In this document: piece after piece, positions 1-8,639 of the stretch
How positions within the stretch are numbered: the stretch's first letter is position 1
Layout of the letters: each line of letters begins with the position of its first letter
Origin: JBMDXB01 sp048594975
Lineage (GTDB): Bacteria; Acidobacteriota; Vicinamibacteria; Vicinamibacterales; 2-12-FULL-66-21
Assembly: GCA_048594975.1 (NCBI GenBank)
Contig: JBMDXQ010000067.1
Location: forward strand, 124,001-188,000
Length of the DNA stretch: 64,000 nucleotides
Direction of reading: 5' to 3'
Program-made: the position numbers and the translations under genes
The notes under the pieces: generated by a model
What the model was told of the DNA's origin: nothing
Seen by the model: the letters and a program-made list of their open reading frames with translations, nothing else
Databases searched by the model: none

Positions 1-2089
1 CGTAGAGCGGCCCGGCGTCGACCACGGCGACCCATGGTTTGGAGCACTCGGCGCGGACGCGTGCGAGCCGGCGCGCGATCGAGCCGTCACGCAGCAGGTC
101 CTCGCCGTGCTGCGGCGATGCCGGCAGGGTGTTGAGCGCCGGCGTGGCGGGCACGCACCCGACGATGCCCACGTCCACGTGCTCGTCCTCGAGGATCCGC
201 CGCACCGCCGCCTCGTACCCCGCATCGTCGGTGATCGGCGTGAGATCCAGCGGGTTGTGCACGTCGACGACGGTCGAGAGGCGCGACATCTCGAGCAGCG
301 TCGAGAGCCGCGCGCGCGTTTCATCGGTCAGCGCCGCCAGCTCGAGCTCCCCGAGGTTGTCGGCGATCGCCACGCACTCGTACCCGGCGTTCGAGACCGC
401 CCCGAGCCGCCGGCCGTAGACCGGGCGCGACTGCAGCAGCGTGAAGAGCGCGATCAGATCGGTGAAGTCGTCGAGCGTCTCGGCGACGATGGCGCCGGCG
501 GTGCGGGCGAGCTCGCGCGTGACCGTATAGTCGCCCGCGACCGACGCGGTGTGGCTCGCGGTGGCCTGGGCGCCCGCCGCCGTGCGCCCCGCGCGGTAGA
601 GCACGACCGTCGAACCGCCCGCCGTGATCCGCCGGATCGCGTCGAGCGTAGCCGCGCCGTCGAGCGTCCGGAAACCTTCCACGTAGACGCCGAACACCCG
701 CAACTCGGGATCGTCCTCGAGGTACGCGAGGTAATCGGCGATCGTCAGGTCCATCTGGTTGCCGACGGTAATGCAGTAACGCGGCCGGATCGCCGCCAGG
801 CGCGTCATCCGCGACGCGGCGAACGCGCCGCTCTGCGCGACGATTGCCAGCGGCGACGGCGCGCCGCCCGCCGTCCCCAGCTTGTAGTCCGGCAGGAACA
901 TCGTGTCGTAGCGCCCGGGGTGTGACTGGATCCCGAGGCAGTTGCCGCCGTTGACCACCGGCCCCTGCCACTCGCTGCGGCGGGACTGCATGAGCGCGCG
1001 GTGCATGTCGCCCACCAGGGCATCGGTGCCCGCCTTCTCCTCGAGACCGCCCGGGATCACGATGACGCTTTCCGCCTTGCGGTGCTCGATCGCCTCGATC
1101 AGCGCCTCCGGGACGTGGACCGCGGGAATGCTGAGCACCAGGAGATCCACCGGCGCCGGCAGCGCCGCAATCGACGGCACGGCCTGGCACCCTTCGATCT
1201 CCGCCGTGGACGGCTTGATGACGAAAATCGACCCGCGCTCGAAGCCCTCGCGCAGGAGGTTGTTGAGGATGACGTGACCCGGGTTCAGGCTCGTCGAAAC
1301 GCCCGCCACCGCGATGGTGCGCGGCATGAGGAGATGGCGGAGCTTGTGCGACGGACGCGGCGGCGCGACGTGCAGCGGGTCGTACCCGACGATCGCGAGC
1401 ACGTCCAGCGCCACGAGCTCGCCCTGGTGCACCACGAGCGGGTTCACCTCGATCGCGCGCAGCCCTTCCGGCCGGCACTCCGCGGCCAGCGTGCACAGGC
1501 GCGCTACCGCCTCCCGCAGCCGCGTCACCGTCGTGCGCGCGGGCTGGTTGCGGAGCCGGCCGGTCGCGAGCGGCGTGAAGAGCAGGCGCGCGATCGCGGC
1601 CTCGATCGCGCTGGCGCTGGTGCGGCCCGGCGAGAACACCGCGACGTCGCGCCCCGGCCGGACGCCGCCGGCGAGGAACTCCGTGGCCACGCCGCCGGCG
1701 CCGATCGACACGACCGGACCGAACTGGTCGGTCCAGCGCAGTCCCAGCAGCCACTCGCCGCCGGGCGAGGGATCGTAGGGGATGAACTCCGCGATCGAGA
1801 AGCCGTCCACCGCGTGTGCGGCCAGCCGGGTGGTCATCGCCGCGATCGCCGCGGCGACCGCATCGCGCGTGCTCTCCACGACCGCGACGCCGCCGACGTC
1901 GGTCTTGTGCGGGATCTCGGCCGAGACGACCTTGACGACGAGGCGGGCGGTGCCGAGCACCGCCAGGTCGAGCAGCTCGGCTTCCGCCGCGGTCGCGGCG
2001 AACAGCCGCCGCGGGCAGCGGAGGCCGGTCTTCTCGATCAGCTGAAAGGCTTCCGGTTCGAGCAGGGTGGTCAACGGGGTCTCAGGCAC
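1..2089 (-). CDS. ADP-forming acyl-CoA synthetase (ATP-grasp + CoA-binding + ligase domains), partial
   Basis: The frame is open from a GTG at 2089 to the window edge, so the C-terminus is missing. The visible ~696 residues show an N-terminal ATP-grasp region (motif KTDVGGVAV near residue 65), then a CoA-binding Rossmann segment (IAVAGVSTSLNPGHVILNN), then a succinyl-CoA-ligase-like part. The loop ATASHTASVAGDY matches the phosphohistidine loop of NDP-forming acyl-CoA synthetases. The family converts acyl-CoA, ADP and phosphate to acid, CoA and ATP. It overlaps the end of iorB by 19 nt, so it is translationally coupled to the 2-oxoacid oxidoreductase that would make its acyl-CoA. The domain order (ATP-grasp first) differs from the common CoA-binding-first arrangement. 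The exact substrate, perhaps arylacetyl-CoA, is inferred from context only. Confidence 0.85.
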   Translation of the reverse strand, partial: MPETPLTTLLEPEAFQLIEKTGLRCPRRLFAATAAEAELLDLAVLGTARLVVKVVSAEIPHKTDVGGVAVVESTRDAVAAAIAAMTTRLAAHAVDGFSIAEFIPYDPSPGGEWLLGLRWTDQFGPVVSIGAGGVATEFLAGGVRPGRDVAVFSPGRTSASAIEAAIARLLFTPLATGRLRNQPARTTVTRLREAVARLCTLAAECRPEGLRAIEVNPLVVHQGELVALDVLAIVGYDPLHVAPPRPSHKLRHLLMPRTIAVAGVSTSLNPGHVILNNLLREGFERGSIFVIKPSTAEIEGCQAVPSIAALPAPVDLLVLSIPAVHVPEALIEAIEHRKAESVIVIPGGLEEKAGTDALVGDMHRALMQSRRSEWQGPVVNGGNCLGIQSHPGRYDTMFLPDYKLGTAGGAPSPLAIVAQSGAFAASRMTRLAAIRPRYCITVGNQMDLTIADYLAYLEDDPELRVFGVYVEGFRTLDGAATLDAIRRITAGGSTVVLYRAGRTAAGAQATASHTASVAGDYTVTRELARTAGAIVAETLDDFTDLIALFTLLQSRPVYGRRLGAVSNAGYECVAIADNLGELELAALTDETRARLSTLLEMSRLSTVVDVHNPLDLTPITDDAGYEAAVRRILEDEHVDVGIVGCVPATPALNTLPASPQHGEDLLRDGSIARRLARVRAECSKPWVAVVDAGPLY

Positions 2090-2664
2090 GATGCCTCCAC
2101 GTGGTCGTGGCCGGCGCGAAACGCCGCCAGGTTCTTCTGGACGACCGCCGGTCCCTTGCGGGCGAAGCGTTGCTCGATGCAGCGCTCCAGCGCGGCCGCG
2201 GGCAGCGGCAGCCAGCGCGCCGCGGCGCCGGCCATCACCATGTGGGTGGCCTGCGCCAGGCCGGCGCGCTTCGCCAGCGCCGTGGCGTCGACGAGGAACG
2301 CGTGCGGCAGGGATCGAATCGACGCGAGCAGTTCCTCGAGGGGCGGGTAGTCGTCCACGTTGGCCACCGGCAGGGTGGCGGTTACGACCGTGCCGCCGGG
2401 TGCGAGGTATTCGAGGTAGCGAAGGCTCTCGAGCGGCTCGAGGCTCAGGATCATCGACGCGGCGCCGAGCGCTACGAGGTCGCTGGCAATCGGCGCGCTG
2501 GCGAGCCGCAGGTGTGCCGTGACCGCACCGCCGCGTTGCGCCATGCCGTGCACCTCGGACTGCTTGACGAACAGCCCGGACTCGAGCGCGCCGGCCGCGA
2601 TGATCCCGGACAGGGACAGCACGCCCTGGCCGCCGACCCCCGCGAGCACGATGTCGAACTTCAT
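2071..2664 (-). CDS. iorB: Indolepyruvate/2-oxoacid ferredoxin oxidoreductase, beta (gamma-domain) subunit
   Basis: This 197-residue protein starts MKFDIVLAGVGGQGVLSLSG, the standard opening of the IorB / pyruvate-ferredoxin-oxidoreductase gamma domain. The GGQG motif and the downstream QSEVHGMAQRGG motif are both present. With IorA it forms the complex that oxidatively decarboxylates 2-oxoacids such as indolepyruvate and phenylpyruvate to acyl-CoA. The ATG at 2664 overlaps the iorA stop (ATGA), which fixes the start and indicates translational coupling. Length is normal for the family. It is the middle gene of a three-gene minus-strand operon. Confidence 0.9.
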   Translation of the reverse strand: MKFDIVLAGVGGQGVLSLSGIIAAGALESGLFVKQSEVHGMAQRGGAVTAHLRLASAPIASDLVALGAASMILSLEPLESLRYLEYLAPGGTVVTATLPVANVDDYPPLEELLASIRSLPHAFLVDATALAKRAGLAQATHMVMAGAAARWLPLPAAALERCIEQRFARKGPAVVQKNLAAFRAGHDHVEASCLRPR

Positions 2665-4394
2665 ACCGTGGCGCCTTCCTTGGATGGCACGGACTCCCGC
2701 ACGCCGCCAAGCCCGTCGCTCGCGGGGGCTCCAGGCCCCGCTCCGTTCCGGGCGGAGTGCTGTGTGGCCGCCGCCTTGCGCGCCTTCACCGCCTCGAGGC
2801 ACGGCCGCGCCGCGATAATCACCGACAGCCCGCAGTGCTCGAGCTCGCGGCGGATGATCGCGGCGTTCTCCGCCCGGCGGCGCGGGTGTACGTCGATGAC
2901 GTGGCAGTGCGCGGGATCGACGCCCAGGCCGACGACGAGCGGCTGCAGCCGCGACGAGGGCAGCAAGGTGGGCTGCGCGCCGGTCATCGCCACGACCTCG
3001 TTGTCCGCGATGATCAGCGTCAGGTCGGCGTTCGCGGCGACCGCGTCCATGAGCGGTGTCACGCCCGAGTGCAGGAACGTGCTGTCGCCGATCACCGCGA
3101 CGGCCGGGCGCACGCCCGCCTCACTGGCGCCGCGCGCCATCCCGATCGAGGCGCCCATGCACACGCAAGACTCGACCGCCTGCAGCGGCGGCAGCGCCGC
3201 CAGCGTGTAGCAGCCGATGTCCGAGGTGACGATGCCCGGCCGTCCGGCCGAGGACGGATCGCGCGGCAGCTCGTCGAGCGCCGCCTGCAGCGCCTCGAAC
3301 GTGTCGATGTGCGGGCAGCCGGCGCACAGCTGCGGCGGCCGTTGCGGCAGGGGCATCGGCGACACGAGGCCGCTGCGCACGGTCAGGCCGAGCGCGCGGC
3401 GCACGGTGTCCGGCGTGAGCTCGCCGTCGGGCGGCAGCGCCCCGGACCCGCGCCCGGCGATCTGGAGTCGGGACGGCAGGACGCCGCGCAGCGCGCGTTC
3501 CAGGAACGGGTACCCGTCCTCGACGACAAGGATGCGCCGCACGTGGGCGGCCAGCCGCCGCACCTGCTCGACCGGGAGCGGGTAAACGCCCACGTGCAGC
3601 TGCGACGGTCGACCGTCGAGGTCGGGCGCGTTCTCCGCGTAGTAGTTGCCGGCGATGCCGGCGGTGACGACGCCGAGGTCGCGATCGTGCAGCTGCAGCT
3701 CGTTGAACGGCGTCGTTTCCGCGTACTGAAGGAACAGCTGCTGCCGGTCGAGCAGCGCGCGCCAGCGGCGGCGTGCGATCGAGGGCAGCAGGATCCAGTC
3801 GGCCGCGCAGTTCGCCGGCTTGGCCGGCGGCTTCTCCGCGACCGGGGCGGCCAGCCGCACCGCGGCACGGCTGTGCGCCAGCCTCGTGACCAGCCGGATC
3901 ATGACCGGAATGGCGAAGCGCTCGGAGAGCTCGAACGCCTCACGGGTCATGTCGTAGGCCTGCTGCTGGTCGCGCGGCTCCAGGCAGATGATGCGCGCGA
4001 AGTCGGCGAGCACGCGGCTGTCCTGCTCGTTCTGCGAGCTGTGCATGCCCGGATCGTCGGCGACGGCCACCACCAGGCCTCCGGTGATGGCGACCAGCGC
4101 CGAGTTGATGAACGGGTCGGCGGCGACGTTGAGGCCGACGTGCTTCATCGCGACCAGCGCGCGCCGCCCGGCAATGGACGTCCCCAGCGCGGCCTCGTAG
4201 GCGGTCTTCTCGTTGGCGCACCAGGAGGCACGCGGCGCGGCGCGGCCCGACGCCGCCGCTTCGCGCTCGAACTGCAGGATGTACTCGAGTATCTCGGTCG
4301 ACGGGGTGCCGGGATAGGCGTACGCTGCGGTGATGCCTGCATCGATGGCGCCAAGGGCGACGGCCTCGTCGCCGAGCAGGACCCGGACGGGCAT
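2661..4394 (-). CDS. iorA: Indolepyruvate oxidoreductase alpha subunit lacking the C-terminal ferredoxin domain
   Basis: A 577-residue thiamine-pyrophosphate enzyme. The N-terminal transketolase-pyrimidine region carries YAYPGTPSTEI. The conserved CAGCPH motif lies near residues 357-362. The TPP-binding stretch runs from GDSTF (about residue 436) to ADN (about 465). Family IorA proteins normally continue past the RPC motif into two 4Fe-4S ferredoxin clusters. Here the conserved part ends near residue 535 and is followed by about 40 low-complexity residues without any CxxCxxC motif. The ATG at 4394 is preferred over an upstream TTG at 4409 because GGAG lies 6 nt before it. It is first gene of the operon with iorB and the acyl-CoA synthetase. 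The electron acceptor is unclear. Confidence 0.87.
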   Translation of the reverse strand: MPVRVLLGDEAVALGAIDAGITAAYAYPGTPSTEILEYILQFEREAAASGRAAPRASWCANEKTAYEAALGTSIAGRRALVAMKHVGLNVAADPFINSALVAITGGLVVAVADDPGMHSSQNEQDSRVLADFARIICLEPRDQQQAYDMTREAFELSERFAIPVMIRLVTRLAHSRAAVRLAAPVAEKPPAKPANCAADWILLPSIARRRWRALLDRQQLFLQYAETTPFNELQLHDRDLGVVTAGIAGNYYAENAPDLDGRPSQLHVGVYPLPVEQVRRLAAHVRRILVVEDGYPFLERALRGVLPSRLQIAGRGSGALPPDGELTPDTVRRALGLTVRSGLVSPMPLPQRPPQLCAGCPHIDTFEALQAALDELPRDPSSAGRPGIVTSDIGCYTLAALPPLQAVESCVCMGASIGMARGASEAGVRPAVAVIGDSTFLHSGVTPLMDAVAANADLTLIIADNEVVAMTGAQPTLLPSSRLQPLVVGLGVDPAHCHVIDVHPRRRAENAAIIRRELEHCGLSVIIAARPCLEAVKARKAAATQHSARNGAGPGAPASDGLGGVRESVPSKEGATV

Positions 4395-4631
4395 GGCGGC
4401 TCCGGTCAAGGACGCGTGTTGAGTGCGAACCGGCTATGAACGACGGCACACGCCGGCGGTCAGGGCGCTGCTCGCGCCCGGCTGCGCGGCGCACGTTTGA
4501 CCCTGCAGCAACTCCCGTGCTAGGTGCTAACCGCCTCGCAGACATCGAGTTGGCGGGGATTCCGCGGTGGTGACGGGGTGCGGTTGCGGGATTTCGGCGG
4601 TCGGCGGTGCGGAAAAGCGGAGGACGTCGGA

Positions 4632-5534
4632 TCAGGAGCGGGCGGGTTTCTTCTTTCGCCTCCCTGCGCCCGTGTTGCGCCGGGCGGGCCGGTGGGGCGG
4701 CTTGTCTGCTTTCCTCACTGCGCGTGCGGCCCCACCCCCGCTCGCTGCTCGCGCCTTCGGCGCGGGCGCCCTTCGGGCTTGCCGGCTCGCTTCGCTCGCC
4801 GGCCTCGTACCCGTGGTCCGCCGATCCGCAGACGCAGACTCGCGCAACGATTTCAGCGCCGCGGCACGCTCGATGATCTTCTTCAGCATGGCGCCGGTCT
4901 CGCCGCCTTCGGCCGGCCGGTTCGACACCCACACGTCCGGGTTGTCCGCGGCGAGGATGTCCTCGAAGTCGCCGTCGCTCTTCACGCTGCGCGGCGCGAA
5001 CTCGGTGATGTCCAGGTCGCCGGCCCACTCGTCGCGGTGCTTGATCAAGAGCCAGCTCCGGCCGTCCGGCGAACCGTAGCGGCCGCCGGTGCGCACCAGC
5101 ACCCACGATCCTTTCAGCTTGAAGCCGTCGAGCGTGAACTTGAGATCGCCCTTGCGAATCGCCGCGTCGACATCAGCGACCTGCGGCGTCCACGTGCCCT
5201 CGTCCCAGAGCAAGACGATGCCCGCGCCGTACCCGGAAGGAATCACCCCCTCGAAGGTGCCGTACTCAATCGGGTGATCCTCCACCTGCATCGCCAGCCG
5301 CTTCGTCTTCGGGTCGAGCGAGGGACCCTTGGGCACCGCCCAGGACAGCAGCACGCCTTTGTATTCCAGGCGGAAGTCGTAGTGCAGGTGGCTGGCGAGG
5401 TGCTTCTGCACGCAGAAGAACAGGCCATGCTCCGGCCTCGCCGTTTTCGCGCGTTCGGCGGCGAGCTTCAGGTCTCCCGCCGGTTCGGGCGAGGCCTGGA
5501 AGTTGCGCTTCTGCTTGTATTTCTCGAGGACCAT
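4632..5534 (-). CDS. Stand-alone LigD-type 3'-phosphoesterase domain protein
   Basis: Residues 30-200 match the DNA-repair phosphoesterase (PE) domain found at the N-terminus of bacterial LigD. The motif HLHYDFRLEYKG at about residues 49-60 supplies H49, H51, D53 and R55, and H87 lies in EDHPIEYG. In LigD this domain trims 3' phosphate or ribonucleotide ends before ligation in non-homologous end joining. No ligase or polymerase domain follows. Instead residues 235-300 form a tail rich in Lys, Arg, Ala and Pro, which could bind DNA. No ku gene is visible nearby. Spacers on both sides (4395-4631, 5535-5728) have no convincing gene; the upstream one is rich in small TTCG-type hairpins. Confidence 0.85.
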   Translation of the reverse strand: MVLEKYKQKRNFQASPEPAGDLKLAAERAKTARPEHGLFFCVQKHLASHLHYDFRLEYKGVLLSWAVPKGPSLDPKTKRLAMQVEDHPIEYGTFEGVIPSGYGAGIVLLWDEGTWTPQVADVDAAIRKGDLKFTLDGFKLKGSWVLVRTGGRYGSPDGRSWLLIKHRDEWAGDLDITEFAPRSVKSDGDFEDILAADNPDVWVSNRPAEGGETGAMLKKIIERAAALKSLRESASADRRTTGTRPASEASRQARRAPAPKARAASGGGAARAVRKADKPPHRPARRNTGAGRRKKKPARS

Positions 5535-5728
5535 TCGGCACTCGCAGGCCGCTCGCTCGTTTCACGCGCTTCGCGCGCGGGCCGGCTTGTGGCCTTGCCG
5601 CCTCGCTTTCGCGGCGGCCTGCCGTCTGTGCGCAGGCTCCGGCGCGTTGCACCGCCGCAGCGAAACCTCCTTCGAGCATATCCGATTGGTCTAACTCCTG
5701 CCTCGGCCGTGATACCTTACGCGGGCTT

Positions 5729-7144
5729 ATGTCGATGTACCTCACCGCCGTGATCGTGTACTTGACGATTCTCGCCGCCATCGGCGTGTGGCGATCACGC
5801 CAGGTCCAGACCGGCGACGACTTCCTTGTCGCGGGCCGTACGCTGCCGGCAAGCGTGCTGGTATTTACGCTCCTCTCCACCTGGATTGGATCCGGAAGTC
5901 TGTTCGGCGGTGCGGGTCTCGGCTACCGCACGGGTTTCCCGGCGCTCTGGCAATCGGCGGGCGCGTGGGTCGGCATCGCCCTGGTCTATTTCATCGCCCC
6001 GCGGGTGCGGCGGATCGCGCAATACACCGTGCCGGACATCCTCGAGCTCCGCTACGGCCCGGCAGCGCGGGTGCTGGGCACGCTCACGATCGTACTGGCG
6101 TACACGACCATCGCGGCCTACCAGTTCCGCGGCGGCGGTCGCCTCCTGCACCTCGTCTCCGACGTCCATCCGATCACGGGTGCGTTCATCACCGCGGTGT
6201 TCTGCATCGCCTACACGGCGTTTGCCGGCATGCTGTCGATCGCCTACCTCGACGTCGGCAACGGCCTGATGATGACCATCGGCGTGGCGCTCGCGGTGGT
6301 GTTTCTGATCGGGCACGGCGGTGGTGTGACGCCGGCATTTGCCGCCCTGCGGCCGGACCAGGTGACGCTGTTCGGGGTGATGTCGCCGCGCGAGGCGTTC
6401 GCGCTCTTCCTGCCGACGATGTTCCTCCTGCTCGGCGAAGCGAACATGTACCAGAAGTTCTTTTCGGCCAAATCCGAGCGGGCTGCAAAGCTGGCGGTGG
6501 TCGGGTGGATCGTCGGCACGGTGCTGGTCGAGACCCTGATCGATTCGGTCGGCGTGTTCGGCAGCGTCACCATCCCGGGGCTGAACACCTCGGATTCGGA
6601 GACGATCGTCATCCGGGTGGCGCTGGACGTGCTGCCGGCGCTGCTCGGCCTGCTGCTCCTCTGCGGCGCCGCCGCCATCATCGTGTCGACCGCCAACAGC
6701 TTCCTGCTGACGCCGGCGACCAACCTGATGCGCGACGTCTACCAGCGCTTCGTGAACCCTTCGGTGACGGACCGGCAGGTCCTCCTCTACACGCGGCTGC
6801 TCGTCGTCGTGCTCGGCCTCGTCGGGTTCGTGGCCGGCAATTACTTCCCGACGATCCTCGCAATGGCGCTCTGGGCGTACACGATGTACGGCGCGGGGAT
6901 CACGCCGGCGCTGCTCGCGGCCTTCGTCTGGCCGCGGGCGACGCGCGTCGGCGGCGTCGCGTCGATTGCCGTGGGGATGGCGACCACACTGCTCTGGGAG
7001 ATCATCGGCCTGGCGCGCGGCACCCGCGGCCACCCGGCCTACCTGCTCGGCCTGCAGACGGTGTATCCCGCGCTGGTGTTCTCGATCGCCGCGCTCGTCG
7101 CGGTGAGTCTCGCGACGCCGGAGGAGAAACGCGCCGCGTTGTGA
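5729..7144 (+). CDS. Sodium:solute symporter family transporter
   Basis: A 471-residue polytopic membrane protein with roughly 13 hydrophobic segments. It has the family landmarks DDFLVAGRTLPASVL near residue 30, the TWIGSGSLFGGAGLGY stretch, and YTVPDILELRYG near residue 95. Members couple uptake of an organic solute to sodium. The substrate cannot be read from sequence. It is the first plus-strand gene and ends 34 nt before the radical SAM selenoprotein gene, so the two are likely co-transcribed. Whether it supplies or exports a compound used by the next two genes is inference. Confidence 0.88.
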   Translation: MSMYLTAVIVYLTILAAIGVWRSRQVQTGDDFLVAGRTLPASVLVFTLLSTWIGSGSLFGGAGLGYRTGFPALWQSAGAWVGIALVYFIAPRVRRIAQYTVPDILELRYGPAARVLGTLTIVLAYTTIAAYQFRGGGRLLHLVSDVHPITGAFITAVFCIAYTAFAGMLSIAYLDVGNGLMMTIGVALAVVFLIGHGGGVTPAFAALRPDQVTLFGVMSPREAFALFLPTMFLLLGEANMYQKFFSAKSERAAKLAVVGWIVGTVLVETLIDSVGVFGSVTIPGLNTSDSETIVIRVALDVLPALLGLLLLCGAAAIIVSTANSFLLTPATNLMRDVYQRFVNPSVTDRQVLLYTRLLVVVLGLVGFVAGNYFPTILAMALWAYTMYGAGITPALLAAFVWPRATRVGGVASIAVGMATTLLWEIIGLARGTRGHPAYLLGLQTVYPALVFSIAALVAVSLATPEEKRAAL

Positions 7145-7178
7145 GGGCGCTGGATTCGGGGCGTGGCACAATGGCCTC

Positions 7179-8594
7179 GTGCGCGCGCTCCTCATCTCGA
7201 CCTACGACCTGGGCCGTCAGCCGTTCGGCCTGGCCTCACCCGCGGCGTGGCTGCGGGAGGCCGGCGTAGAGGTCGCCTGCGCGGATCTCGCGAAGCAGAA
7301 GCTGAGTGCCGAGGCGGTCCGTACGGCCGAGCTGGTCGGATTCTTCCTGCCGATGCATACCGCGACCCGGCTGGCGCTGCCGGTGATCGACCGCGTGCGC
7401 GAGCTCAACCCGCGGGCGCGGCTGGTGGCGTTCGGCCTCTACGCGCCGCTCAACGAGACGCTGCTGCGCGACCGCGGCGTGTCGGACGTCCTCGGCGGGG
7501 AGTTCGAGGAGGACCTGGTGCGCGCGTGCGCCGGCGAGCCGTGTCGCACGCCGGAGCCGCTTTCCGGCGGCGCGGCGCGGTCGGCAGGCTCCGAGGAGCC
7601 GGCGCGCGGCGCGGCGCGCATTCCGCGGCTGGCGTTCCGCGTGCCGTATCGCGGTCCGCTGCCGCCGCTCGAGCGCTACGCGACCCTGCAGGTCGGCACC
7701 GAACGGCGCACCGCCGGGTATACCGAAGCAAGCCGCGGCTGCAAGCACCGGTGCCGCCACTGTCCAATCGTGCCCGTCTACAATGGCCTTTTCCGCGTCG
7801 TCCCGGCCGAGGTCGTGCTGGCGGACATCCGCGCGCAGGTGGCCGCCGGCGCGCGCCACGTCACCTTCGGGGATCCCGATTTCTTCAACGGCGTCAGGCA
7901 CGCGGTCGCGATCGTCGAAGCCGTCGCGCGCGAGTTCCCGCAGCTGACCTACGACGTCACGATCAAGATCGAGCACCTGCTGCGCCACGCCGACTTGCTG
8001 CCGGTGCTGCAACGCACCGGCTGCGCGTTCGTCACCAGCGCCGTCGAATCGCTCGACGACGAGGTGCTGGCGATGCTGGAGAAGGGGCACACGCGCGCCG
8101 ACTTCGAGCGGGTGGTGGAGGCGTGCCGGGCGCACCGGTTGACGCTCGTCCCGACGTTCGTCGCCTTCACGCCGTGGACGACGGTCGACGGGTACCTGGA
8201 TCTGCTGCACACGATCGCCCGGCTGGATCTCGTCGAGCACGTCGCCCCGATCCAGCTCGCGATCCGGCTGCTCATCCCGCAGGGCTCGCGGATGCTCGAA
8301 CTGCCCGAGGTCCGCCGGCGCGTCAGCCGCTACGATCCACGCTGGCTCGCCTACGTCTGGACGCACGCGGATCCGCGCGTCGATGCGCTGCAGAAAGAGA
8401 TCGAGACGGCCGTGGGGATGAACCTGCACGCGGATCGCCGCGACTCTTTCGCGCGCGCCTGGGCGCTCGCGCACGAGCACGCCGGCGCCGCCGCGCCGCC
8501 GCCGCCCGCGGCCTCGCGTGCCACGGTGCCGTACTTGAACGAGCCCTGGTACTGTTGAGCCGAGCCGAATTCAGAGCAGGTGGCTCTGATATAA
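7179..8594 (+). CDS. CUAEP-tail radical SAM selenoprotein (UGA at 8556-8558 read as selenocysteine)
   Basis: The first 459 codons encode a B12-binding-like N-terminal half (MRALLISTYDLGRQPFG) and a radical SAM core with C188, C192 and C195 (CKHRCRHC, the CX3CX2C 4Fe-4S motif). The frame reaches TGT TGA GCC GAG CCG, which reads Cys-Sec-Ala-Glu-Pro if UGA is decoded, and then ends at TAA 8592-8594 after eight more residues. A radical SAM family with a C-terminal CUAEP or CCAEP tail is known to me from protein-family annotation. A SECIS-like hairpin follows the UGA at the expected distance. The full product is 471 residues with Sec460. A conventional caller would stop at 8558. The start is GTG 7179; no strong Shine-Dalgarno is seen. 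No selA, selB, selC or selD lies in the window. The substrate is unknown. Confidence 0.85.
8571..8589 (+). promoter_or_regulatory. Bacterial SECIS-like hairpin
   Basis: A perfect 7-bp stem (8571-8577 with 8583-8589) closes a 5-nt loop AGGUG. It begins 12 nt after the UGA, and the loop's GGU lies about 20 nt after it. Bacterial SECIS elements sit directly downstream of the UGA inside the coding region, with Gs at the start of a small apical loop and a UGA-to-loop spacing of about 16-37 nt. All of these hold here. The hairpin is also inside the frame extended to 8594. Confidence 0.75.
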
Positions 8595-8596
8595 AC

Positions 8597-8638
8597 CGAT
8601 CGCGGATCGTCGATTGCGGATCGACGATCAGCAATCGT
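8597..8638. repeat. Heptamer tandem array, six degenerate units
   Basis: Six consecutive 7-bp units of the form (C/G)(G/A)AT(C/T)(G/A)N, starting CGATCGC GGATCGT CGATTGC, fill the whole spacer between the selenoprotein stop and the ATP-grasp start. The array replaces any normal Shine-Dalgarno before the ATG at 8640. Similar short-unit arrays occur in other spacers of this window. Confidence 0.7.
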
Positions 8639-8639
8639 C

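Noticed and set aside
321..1754. A minus-strand 477-codon frame in another phase than the acyl-CoA synthetase
   Set aside because: The overlapping frame reads as a coherent ATP-grasp/CoA-ligase protein with the phosphohistidine loop; the other frame is Arg-rich shadow.
8556..8558. Treating the UGA as an ordinary stop of the radical SAM gene
   Set aside because: The downstream AEP codons, the preceding Cys, the SECIS-like hairpin and the known family tail all favour selenocysteine. I keep a small doubt because sel genes are not in the window.
8597..8638. Attachment site or insertion-sequence end
   Set aside because: No transposase, target duplication or recombinase is present; the pattern is simply a 7-bp tandem repeat.
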